Positions 35,441 through 46,616 of a DNA stretch of 64,000 nt are shown one piece after another (positions within the stretch are counted from its first letter, which is position 1; every line of letters starts with the position of its first letter). The stretch covers positions 6,403,501-6,467,500 of the forward strand of contig NC_092572.1 in assembly GCF_037975245.1 (NCBI RefSeq). Reading direction: 5' to 3'. Source of the DNA: Apostichopus japonicus. Lineage: Eukaryota; Echinodermata; Holothuroidea; Aspidochirotida; Stichopodidae. The position numbers and the translations under genes are program-made. The notes under the pieces are model-generated. The model saw only the letters and a list, made by a program, of their open reading frames with translations, was not told where the DNA came from and did not search any database.

Positions 35441-37124
35441 CATCTCATATGTTATGTATCGTGCGTTTAGTGTCAACCGGTAGCATTACAAATTGCACTT
35501 TGGACCCTCAAGGAATGAAAAATAGAGAACTCGTTTCATATATATGGCCAAATTATGTAGGAAACTTTTTTACAATTTTAGAAACTTACCTCTACCTCTA
35601 AATGAATTCCGAATTCATAGATATGTCAGCATATATATATAACATTTTAACTTGCGCAAATCACTTACGAAATTTCAGGCTTAATCAAAGTGGAAAATTG
35701 CAATGTGGCAGTTATTTGAACAAAATTGCATAAAGAGACAGCATCTTTCCAGGGGTGTAGCAAGGTTGTAGCAGTTTGTAGCAGGCATGCACTGTCTTAA
35801 AAGCTCAACTGAAGCTTACAGCCGGACCAACAATCAAGAAATAAACCATCTCTTAAGACTCTCATGCATTAATGGCAGATGCAGTAACGTTCAAACATTG
35901 AACAATGTCACTTTAAGTCTTCTAACGTGGGTCAGAGACATTCGTAGAAGGAAAGAAGGAAATGGCTTTTTCTGATATTTAATTCATTTGGGAATACAAA
36001 TGTCAAAAAGCAGTTAAAGTACTATCAACATGCTGCAGATTCTTTCAGTTATCTATCACTTAAGAATGTTAATGGTTCTACGCAAGGGAGCAATCACGCT
36101 ATGATAAATATGAACTCTTAGCCTTTTAAAGGTTAAATCGTTAAATACACTTGTAAGTGATTAGAAAGTGTAATTCTGACTTCATTTAACAAACGCTTAA
36201 TTGACCTAAAATCTGGCACTTTTGTTAATGGATTTAATGTGTATTGTGTATTGAGTAAAATTTGTATAGTAAGATTATGGAAGTTAAAATTAATATTTAG
36301 GTAAAAGTGAATAAAAGGAAATTTACTAAAAACTCACACTAACTCTGGTCATGTTTAGTTGGAATAAACCCAGTGAAACTGCTTGGTGAATCTGCTTTAT
36401 ACACTCAAGTATAAACTTGCTATTGAAAAATCGCTAAGAAAGGACAAGCACATGCATGGGAACACGATAAAATCAAAATGCATAGAATGGCACTATAGGG
36501 TAACTTGGATTGGTTCATTACCAACTATGACTAATGGAGATCATAAATAAATCAGAAAGAGATTTCGATAAAGAATGTATGTCTGGGTAGAACTATTCAC
36601 TTGAGGATTATTTGCTAAATAAACTATTAAAATTAGTAAGTTTACCTCCGCTTGACCCGAGATGACTGATTGTCTTTGTCAGCTCTAGAATGTAGCAGTG
36701 GAATATTTCAGAATCTACGAAGGGGGTAACAGCGTTCACATCCACTTTCAAGGAGAGAGGCAAGAAAACGTCTCTGTTCTTTAAATATGTAAATGTGTGC
36801 CGTGTGAAACGAATAAAAGAAATGAAATTAAGTTATATGAACGAATAATTAAAAAATAAACGGTTGCCAGTCTACAGAAATCACTTCATTCTGAGAAATG
36901 AAGTTTCGCTAAGGTTCCCCCCCCAAAAATGCGCGTGTGTTTCTTCGGAATGGGAAAGAAACTTTGTATGCTGATGATAGTAAACCACCAATTAGCATTA
37001 AACTTGCGCGCCAAATGTGTTGCTTTTGTTTTATATCACCACACCGGTACAGTAGAGTAAAGATTAAAAAAAAAAAAATATTGATGAATCTACTGGGTAA
37101 TGATTGTGCATTAGTCATTTGAAT
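35441..37124. other. spacer between inverted satellite arrays, no gene seen
   Basis: AT-rich unique-looking DNA with a short C-run near 36917 and an A-run near 37066. I find no exon, transposase remnant or RNA gene. Confidence 0.5.
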
Positions 37125-37530
37125 TTGGTCAAATACTCTTTGGACCGGATAAGACACATTATGGGACTCTTCAACAACGTCCTTCGAATTCATATGACCC
37201 ATTGGTTGGGTGGTCCGATGAGTGCTGGTTTTGACTATGGCCTTACGGTTTGTTTGTTAGGTCCCGTTACACTGATTTGTGAAGTGATGATTTAGTGGTC
37301 ATTTTAATTGGTCAAGCACTTTTTGCACCGAGCAAGACGCATTATGGTACTCTTTTCAAATTGTCATTAGAGTTCATATGACCCATTGGTTGGGTGGTTC
37401 AAGGCGTGCTGGTTTGATTGGGGTCTTAAGGAGTTTTTCATGTCCCGTTACATTCATTTACTAAGTGATGATTTAGTGGCCATTTTAATTCGTCAAGCAC
37501 TCTTTGGATCGAACAAGACGCTCGTACATA
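37125..37530 (-). repeat. satellite array in inverted orientation, part 1
   Basis: Reverse complements of the monomer landmarks appear ('ttcatatgacccattggttg', 'ggtggtc', 'gtcattttaattggtcaag', 'ctttgga.cg'), about two and a half monomers. The orientation is opposite to the array at 33985-35440. Confidence 0.75.
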
Positions 37531-37736
37531 TGTATATCGGCTAAATGTATACAATTACAAATGCACTGTGTTTTGTTGTGTTGTATACTATACACAATAT
37601 AATTGTCTACATTAATGTGTTGTGTAGAGCGGAGTCAAGCGAGTAAACAAACGATCGAGGACTGCCTATAATGGGCGCAATAGCTGGGAATAGTCGCTTC
37701 ATTGTGTTAAGAACACTATATACTTTCGTTCATATA

Positions 37737-39657
37737 TCAGGCGCGTATCCAGGATTTTCTAACCCGGGGGGCGCGAATTACTATCTAAGCGGAGCGCCAC
37801 CATCAGTTGGCGCGGAGCGTACAAGAAAATTTCTGGTTTTGATACCCCCCAGATCACCGGAAATGACACTTCTCGGGCTTGAAAATGACCAACCAAATGT
37901 ACACTTTTGCCTGAGAACCAAGTATTTCTCAATTTTTTTTTCCATCCATAACCTTTTTGAAGATTGTCACCAGTCACACATCATGTTCGACCTGATTGCA
38001 TGTCCTATGGATCATTGCTTTTGTAGGCGATTCTACGTCACGGCCCACAATATCCGAAAGCCCCACTTTTCAAGGTTTTAAGCCCATTATTTGTTGAGAA
38101 TTTGAAAATTCACATTTCTCGTGAATAAAAATCACTTGAAAACATACCCATAATGTTGCACAAAATTCAATCTATGGACAATTAATAGGGAAAAACCTTC
38201 TTCAACCCCTAATAAACAGATACAAATTGCACGAGTAGAGGAAAGTATGATGAAGAATGTTGGTGAGGAAATTTTCGAAAATTCAGACACAGTTAATTTA
38301 TTGGTGTAGAAATATTGCAACCTCTTATTATGGCTATTATAAAACTTGGTTGAAGGAAATGAAAAATAGCAGATATTTCCGATATCAGGTATATCGAAAC
38401 CGAACACTACACACATAGGCGTAGGTCCCGTAGGAGGCGGGGCTGCAGCCCCCACCCCCCGCCCAGCAACCAATTGTTTTCCCATTTTTTGGGGGCACCT
38501 ACTGAGAGACAAGTAAATAGCAATGAATAGCTTAAAAATGATCTCCTTGGTAATTAAAATAAAGTTCTAAGATTGGCCGACATTACTACTGTAAAAGAGA
38601 GTTTGACATAAATGGATCTGTATGCTTTTTCTCCATCTACATAAGACATTTGGTTGTTTACATTAGCATCCGGTGGTATATTGTGCTACTTTCACGGACC
38701 GTGCGGAACACGATGCCATGCAATGTAATGACCGATGCTTGCTTATATGATATTGGCATCGATGTGTTGAACGCGCGAAAAATTTTGGCTTTTTTTTCGG
38801 GCAAGTCGTTACAGCCCCAAATCCAATTGGGCTACGCCTTCGAATACACACATAGACAGTTTTTGAGGCTGTTCATCGTGGAACAGGCATTTCAATGCTC
38901 ACTGATATGATGTTATATCTGCTCTTTGCTTTACAAATTCAAACAGGCGTGTAGCGAGTAATTGCCAAGAGAGGGGCGAAGCCTGTATGCAAACTATCTA
39001 AGCGAAGCGCCACCATAAGTTGGCGCGAAGCGTACAAGAAAAATTTTGGCCGAAAATGCCTCCCAGATCGCTGGAAATGACACTTCCCAGGCCTTGTAAG
39101 TTGCATCTAAGCATTGTCTATTTTGAAATTACTAGCGATGTCATAAAGAAAATTTGCTCGGGGGGGGGGGGCGGTCGCCCCCTTCCCGAAATGCGTCATG
39201 TTCCCGACGACCCCGTCGAGTTCAAGACCAGCCACAGTTGGTTCCATATAGCACAATTGTACAATTGTTCAAGGCGTCCATACACACACACGCGTTATGA
39301 TAGACCATATTTAGTATTTATATAGATACATTAGTGAGAGAGGGAAAAAACGTCAAAAATGGAGTTGTTGGTGTAAGGGGTAGGGTGAGGCGCACACCCC
39401 CTCCGTAATCCTTGATCTGTCACTGGCTACCCTGTGTATATAATAGGGATCAGCGCTTTAACTATGACTGTTCCTCTTTCTCTTCCCGAGGTCTTGGCTC
39501 TCTTCTACTTCCTCCTTTTCTCCTTTTTCTCTCTATTTTCTTTTTCTTTTCCCTTCCTTTCTCTCCTCCTTTTCCCTTTTTTCTTCTCTTTTTTCTCTCC
39601 TCTTTTTCTTACCGGGGGGCGCGCGCCCCCAACGCCCCCCCTGGATACGCACCTGAT
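37737..39657. mobile_element. inserted terminal-inverted-repeat DNA element, composite
   Basis: The left end reads 'tcaggcgcgtatccagg' and the right end is 'cctggatacgcacctga', inverted copies with one mismatch, each next to a G- or C-rich run. The interval interrupts the inverted satellite. No transposase frame is readable. A second copy of the left-end region, with 'cgccacca' and 'gttggcgcg.agcgtacaag', starts near 38943, so this is a nested or partly duplicated non-autonomous element. The terminal motif resembles hAT-type ends; superfamily is uncertain. Confidence 0.55.
39470..39612 (+). repeat. homopyrimidine tract
   Basis: About 140 bases are almost exclusively C and T (for example 'cttcctccttttctcctttt'). 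Mirror-like CT tracts can form triplex DNA. It sits just inside the right end of the inserted element. Confidence 0.7.
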
Positions 39658-39844
39658 TATATACCTACAAAAAGTTTTGAAAAGTTGCTAATGTGAATAT
39701 CTTGAATATGTTCGTGTTCATCATACTAATATCGAACAGAGTATGGAGGGATCCATGTTGAATACTCAAGTATATCACATGTTCGCTGAAAGCCAATCAG
39801 AATCGAGGAAATAATTTCAGTGTCAGTTCAGTTTTGGAAAAAAT

Positions 39845-40280
39845 ATTCGCGACCTGGCAAGACACATAATGGCACTTTTCTACATTGGCATTAGAGTTCA
39901 TATGACCCATTGGTTGGGTGGTCCAAGGCGTGCTGGTTTGGATTAGGGTCTTAAGGAGTTTTCAGGTCTTTGGCCTATAACATTCATTTACGAAGTGATG
40001 TTTTAGTGGTCATTTTAATTGGTCAAGCACTCTTTGGACCGGCAAGACGCAAGATGGTACCCTTCTACAATGTCTTAAGATTTCATATGACCCATTGGTT
40101 AGGTGGTCCAAGGCGTACTAGTCTTGATTAGGGAGTAAAGTGATTTTTTTCAGGTCCCGTTACATTAATTTAAGTAATGATGAAGTAGTTGTCATTTTAA
40201 TTGGTCAAAAACTCTTTGGACCGGGCAAGATGCATTATGGTACCTTCTACTTTGTCATAAGAGTTCATATGACCCATATA
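39845..40280 (-). repeat. satellite array in inverted orientation, part 2
   Basis: Continuation of the inverted monomers after the inserted element, about two and a half units with landmarks near 39897, 40010, 40088 and 40190. It ends at 'atgacccatatatatatacc'. Confidence 0.75.
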
Positions 40281-41899
40281 TATATACCTCTTTCCACGAC
40301 CAAATGTTGAACATCTTGTAAGAAAGCTTTCATCTAACCATTAGGTGTTACGTTTGTTGAATAAGTAAATGGATAGGTAGCAGTTACTCATTCGCGAACG
40401 AGGAATATATATATAACTTCACACCCTGTCTACTGAAACTGCCTTCTTGTGTGTGTATCCATTCATGTAGTACTCTAATCTGCTAAATCATACGCTGTAA
40501 TTAAAATGGTGGCGCTATTGAAATCATTTAATTGAAAGTTGTATATATTACATCAATACGTGTGGTTCTCTTCTGAATAACAAGACTTTCAACAGTTGAA
40601 TTATCAACTCTAGTCAATAAACGACTCTGAACTTTATTATGATACAAGAATAAGTCACATTTATTTTACATTTATTTATTTTCGTGAATAAACTCCATTT
40701 TATATAAAGTTTCATATTAACTGTGAATTAAAAACGAGTACAAAACATATCCACGCATCTTGGATACATCAGAAGGGCCATATTATTTCCTTCCCTCATG
40801 CAACAGTAAATCAGGCTAATAAAAAATGATATTATGGATATAAAACATGTAAGAACTTATAACAAGATCATCAATGACGCAGTATCTCAATAATGGAAGT
40901 TTTAATTTCGATTCCTAATTTCAAATCTTTGCTCTGTCTCTACAATTATCAATATCAATCATGGTACAACAAATATATCACTTGCATTTAAACTACTTTG
41001 CCACGAATAGTCTCTGCAGGTTACACTTTATCCTGCTAGTGCTGCCTTTAGCGCTCATTGTCTGTTTGTCGAAAGAACGACGTTGCAAGGTTTAGTAATG
41101 TCATAGAATACCTAAGAACTTGTTTTTTATGTGGTATCCTTCATCTTGGGTCAGTCTCTGTTGGACTTTTTGGTCATATAGTTTGACGTCAATGACAACG
41201 GCCAAATTACGAGAGGCGAACTCGACCACATTCTTGATGCCCGCCTTGAGAGCTAGGCCTATCGACCTACTGTATGTTACTGTAGACTGTAGTGGTGACT
41301 ACAATCAAAACTGTGTCCACTTCCAAGTATCAAAACAACTCACGTTTTTCCATCTCAATTTTTCTGACATGAAGATTTCATGGATTTATGACTTGGAAAA
41401 AATAATGTAAAAGAAGATTACAAGTTTTTATTTGAAAGTGATGGGCGGCCTCCTCCCATATGAGTCGATTCCAAAATTCTTGGCTTCTTTCTCCCGATTT
41501 AATTACCAATAATGCTGCTTACATAGGCCAACCTGTAGACCATGATATCGCTATAGCGACGATCGATTGCTTAATACTTCAATAGGAGAACAATGGATTT
41601 CTTGTTGAGACAAACAAAGTAGAACTTCTACAAAGTTTAGTGTATTTTCTTTACAAATTTGATGTTCCAAAATTCAAATACATTAGCATTGTTGTATTAT
41701 TAAATTATGCTACAAATTATGTTTGTTTCAAAAATGTTCTGGCATTATTGAAGTAAAGGTTATAAACGCGTAGTAAATGTAGTGTAATACAGTTACATTA
41801 GTTTTAACACTGGCTTAAACAGTACCTCCCAAGTGTCTGGATTTGGTACCTAGGACAGATTATATTAATGATATGTTTGTGATTCTTTTCAAATTTCAG
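40281..41899. other. no recognisable gene
   Basis: AT-rich DNA. A 96-codon frame at 41120-41410 shows no domain or splice context and is not called. Confidence 0.45.
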
Positions 41900-42207
41900 T
41901 CCCAGCAACTGTTGTACTGTACTCGAAACAGACTTTCGACAATAGAGGCTACCAAGTAGTCATCGAATGTTCAACCTACGGACGTCCCATCCCTGATGTT
42001 TATCTCCAGAAAAAGGTATTGAACAATTGGGAAACTGTAATGGATGTGGTCCCTACACTAGATAGTGTTGCGACTGAACGACGTCAGGTTACTGGAAATT
42101 CTACGTCAATATTGAAAACAGTAAACAGGTAGAGGCATACAGATGTCGAGCTAACAACACGGTTCTGTATTTTGATGATAGTAATGTTGTTATGATAAAC
42201 ATCAAGT
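41900..42207 (+). pseudogene. orphan Ig-domain exon of another paralog, frameshifted
   Basis: Between 'caaatttcag' and donor T|GTGAGT the exon is 308 bp. It encodes 'YQVVIECSTYGRPIPDVYL' with the first Ig cysteine. After a net one-base loss it continues 'NSKQVEAYRCRANN', the Y-x-C end of an I-set domain. A phase 1-1 exon needs 309 bp, in agreement with the frameshift. It is not similar to Ig1-3 of the three copies, and no neighbouring exon is visible, so it is a relic of a distinct Ig gene. Confidence 0.6.
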
Positions 42208-43429
42208 GTGAGTATTTAAATTCATTTCCCTTTGTTCTTAAGAACCTATATTCAACATATTAAATATTTGAAAGCATTTGTAACACTTAAAGTATGACTT
42301 AAATAAGAGAAGGTATTATAACAAATTATATCCAATTTGTGTCCAATTCATTTCATTTGTAAGAAAGTAAGGAAACCGCTCTCCGGGTAAATGAATACGT
42401 CGCTATCGACGTGAAGTGAAATGATAGCTTTGAATATGCAATTATTTATTTCATAAAATACATTTTGTTTAAGAAATGAGAAAAGTGTACGTTGGCAGTA
42501 AATGAACCCGTCTGAAACAACCAATAATAGAACTTCCCAGCAGTTTCTCGAGCATTTCATCTTGTTTCGAGTACTTTCTTTTTATATAAAAAAACTCTGT
42601 GCCATTGAGATTCACGGCTCTCTTATCAAGAGGATGTAAAGAGCAAGAGAAAAGATCGGGATTAGAATGCGCACTTAATTTTCTTTTATTGATAATAAAT
42701 CATAATCGGAAAGAGATTAATGTAAAACACAGCATTGTCATAACTTGAAATAACTTGTAAGATTATAAAGTTACCAAATTCACAAAAGTCACCAATTCAA
42801 CGATGTGTTTCTAATCAGTTGAAAGTGGAAGTATAAATTCCTCCAACTAGTGAAATTAAGATGAAGCCTTATCATTTCGATTGTTTACGAGAAATCAGCA
42901 GGGAATGCAATGTATTGTATTTTTATGTTATGTTGAACAATTAACATTCCCGTTTTTCGCTGATCATAAAATTCTCTTTGAAATATGTGGAATCGAAGAG
43001 TATTTGGCGTAAATAAATGTGTATGTAACTTTATGATGTCATTTTGTCAAAGGAATTTCATATATCATCTTTCGACAAACGATACATCTTTGCAATGTTG
43101 AAGTAGAACCTAAAGTTGTCGTAAAACACCTGTGAATTATACCCTTATTATGACTAACACTGGGCCAATCAGAATATATTTACAACATCTAAAATATCAT
43201 TTTTTTTGTGCATACATTTTGCATCCTATCAGGCGCGAGTAGACAGTAGAGATGTGACTATAAATAAACCTGATCACTCGATCTCAAAGTTTAAGACCGA
43301 TGTCGGATTTCAGTTTGATTCATTTTAAGACGCTCATAAGTTTCTTCTTAAATAGTTACGAGGCATTTAAATAGCAGTGGCATCTTTGGCGAGAACATGA
43401 TTCGAAAAAGTGACATCACGATTGTCGTT

Positions 43430-46400
43430 TTTCATTTTCATTTCATTTATTTATTTCCAGTATAAATATAAATATTTATAAATAGGACATCAAAATTGAG
43501 TATGAAACAAGACAATTTTGTTTTTAAATGTTAGTGTACAAAACACAAAAACGAAAAGTATAAATATAAATATACAAAACGTACAAGTGCAGCTGTCTAC
43601 AATAAATTATCCAGTTTACCATTTTGTAAATAAATAGCAGCACGATAAGTAAAACTATTTCTATACACATTAATTCTAAATTTTGGTATTATTGCTTTGT
43701 TTCTCAAATTATACCTAGTAGTTTCTCGAAGTAGAGAGGTAAGTTCGGTATGCAAAGAATGTCTGTCATTTCTCTGTATGCAATTTACACTTCTAATGAA
43801 CTCATGTTTAGCAGCACACAGTGCTCATAAGAAAGTTAAAATCTATATTAAAAATTCTAGACAATACTTTAAAAAGTAATAACTCTTTTATTATCTTTTA
43901 TTAGTAAAAAGTGACACCAAGCAGAAACAGCATATGTTAGGTGTGGTAAGATATTGGCAGTGAAAACTCTTTTCCTTGAAAATATAAACTATATACGATA
44001 GAGTTGAGACTATGAAGTACACCCGTTTAAGTATTCTGCTTATGTGACCAGTGAAACTCAGTTTATCAGCAATACAAAAACACGTAGATAAACTTTATGA
44101 TGAGTACATATTACTTCTGAATCTTTAATTGAGATTTTAGTTAACTTACATGATACGAGAACTTCATGTTTCATATTTATATTCTCAAACACCATTTCCT
44201 TAGATTTCTTTGGATTGAGTCCTAGATTATTTCCATCACACAGATCTACAATATTTGATACAGCAGTTTTATAACTTGCTTGGTCAGCCTGACGCGTTCG
44301 CTTTGATACATTGCACACTATAGCAGTGTCATCAGCATATTTCACCACAGTACATTTAGAAGTAGATCGTATTTCGTCAGTATATAGACAGAGGACCGCC
44401 TTGAGGGACACCAACATTTATTTTCGATTTTTCCGTCAGACCTTTAGAATATTTTATCTGTCTAGATCAGCCATTCATAAAATTAAATATCCAATGTAAC
44501 AACCATGGCTCTTCAACGAACCCTTGCATGTCCTTGATTAAACGACTTGAAAGAACCGTGTTAAAAGCACTGGAAAAATTAAGAAATTAGACCTTAAATA
44601 TTGTAGTATCTTTGTTATTTAATCCTGTAACAATATTGTGAATAAGTGTTAAAACAGCACCGATACATGACAACCCCTTCCTATAAGCAAATTGATTGCT
44701 ATATCCATTATACAGGCAACGTCAATTGGTCTAAAATCATTTACCGATCGTATAGGGTATAGGGGCTGTCATAGCATTTTCCCACCTAGCCGGTATCTCA
44801 CATTGTGCTGTACATTTATTGAAAATAGTTGTTAAAATACCCGATAGTTCATCCGCACAAAATGTATATACCCACCAAGCTGTATTGTCAGAGCCACCAG
44901 CTATTCCATTATTCAGAGACTTACGGCATTTTGTACCATTCTTTTCTTCAAATTTAAAGTTTTCATTATTCGTACATTCAGGCAAAGACAAAGGTACATC
45001 TAAGCATAAAGAATCATTGAAACGTCCGAAATAAACATTTAGTTCATTTGCCATTTCTCTGCTTACAGCTTGTTTTTCATCATTGTCCGGAGATCGTACG
45101 GTTTTAAGTAGGTCCCACAGAGATTTAGAGTCAGCAGTAACTTCCTGAAAAACAGTGGTTCTATTATGATGTACGCGTCTGTTAATATCTCTCTGTATTC
45201 TATTCCTAAGTACTCGGTCATTTACCTATATCGCATGTCGCTTTTCCTTCTCCAATCGTTTGATGTCAGCATCAGCTGGAATCCGTTGTTTGAGTATTGC
45301 TAGTGGGGTTGCCTTCTTTGGAACACACACGTTGCTCACAAAGTTAATATAACATGATACCACTTCAGTAAGTTCGTCTATGTTATTGGAGCTTTCTCTA
45401 AAAACGTTCCGATCAGTGGTATCTAACGCGTCTCGTAAAATATCAGTCTTGTCTTTTGATAAATCAGCTTTCAATTTCTTTTTCCTTGGTTGACTTTTCC
45501 TATGCTTTTCAGTAAAAATTGGTAAAATATGAACAGTGGTATGGTCGGAGCTTGAGATGGGTGGCCCTGGTTTAACCTTGTAATATTCGCCTTTCGCTAA
45601 CATAGCATCGAGCTTGGAATTTGCTGGAGGATATGTGACAAAATCCACATAATTTCTATATCCCATTGTCTCTAGAAACAGAATGGTATCTCTGTTGATG
45701 TCTCCTACAACGACTATATGGGACCTTGGATTATCCTTTCGAATTTCTAAAAGTATGTTTCGCAGTTCTCTGTCAGCCAGGGTAAAGTTCGATGACGGTC
45801 TAGTATACACGTTTACTATGGTAACATTTGTAAAAACACTTGGCAAGAAGCGAGGACGTATTAACGGTAAGCAGCTCGATATCTGGCAAGGAAAGGGTGG
45901 CACACAATTTCGGAGGAATTGGCGACCAGTCCTTAGCTATGTATGTTATAAGACCTCCACCATTTGCCGAAAATCGACGGTCATGACGAAACAAGTTATA
46001 ATCGTCCAGTCTAAGGGCTTCATCGGGCACTATGTGCTGTGGTGTCTCATTTTGCCATTCTTTTTCATTTCTTTGAATATTAGTTTCTTGCAGAGATTTG
46101 AAATTTAGATTTTGCATGTTGGCAATAGTTTGTTCTAGGTGAATGAATTTCTCTTGCAGACTATTGATGTTAGAGGATAATCTTTGGGGAAACCTGAAGA
46201 AAGCAGGATTAGTATTGTTCACTCGTGTCTGAAAGCCTGCCCGTGTACCTCGACAACGTTGAACAATTGAGTGTTCTTTCAGTTTGTTCATCACCCATGA
46301 TTCAATAGAAAAGTCCGTCATCAATTATCTTATGCTCTTTAGTACATCTGAACTGTATTTAACCCTAGCCATGTAGGCTAGTATTGCACTGGACTATAGT

Positions 46401-46616
46401 TAGGCTATGTATGAAACCGGCCATGAAATATAAGATAAAAATACTGCTCATCAGTTTCTTTAGGATGATACAAAAATAAATGTATCCCGTAACTAGTCCG
46501 TTGTGTTAACATTACTCCAGAAGAAGAAAATCAGAAAATAGTATATATTTCACAAAAAGACGAAAAACTGTTAGCGAAAGTGCATACCTGTCAGCTCATA
46601 AAGAGCGCCACTACAT
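43430..46616 (-). mobile_element. Jockey/CR1-like non-LTR retrotransposon
   Basis: About 3.2 kb absent from copies 1 and 2, so a young insertion compared with the duplication. On the minus strand it encodes an APE-type endonuclease followed by reverse transcriptase. The 3' end lies at the low coordinate and has an AAATG-rich tail ('aaataaatgaaatgaaaatg'). The 5' end near 46616 is approximate and the element may be 5'-truncated. Clade placement is from motif style only. Confidence 0.75.
44058..46324 (-). pseudogene. LINE ORF2-like polyprotein (endonuclease plus RT), broken
   Basis: From 46324 the frame covers the endonuclease start ('RHDRRFSANGGGLITYI'). It shifts near 45840 into the frame with 'VNVYTRPSSN', 'VVVGDIN', 'KLDAML' and 'SSSDHTTVHILP', the S-D-H motif of APE nucleases. 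A TAG near 45226 interrupts it. The RT then shows 'NNGIAGGSDNTAW', 'CADELSGILT', 'ENAMTAPIP', 'VGVPQGGPLS' (near 44410) and 'KYADDTAIV' (near 44330). With at least one frameshift and several stops, it cannot make an intact enzyme. Confidence 0.75.

Noticed and set aside
39412-39696. Phe/Leu/Ser-rich open frames
   Set aside because: They are translations of the homopyrimidine tract.
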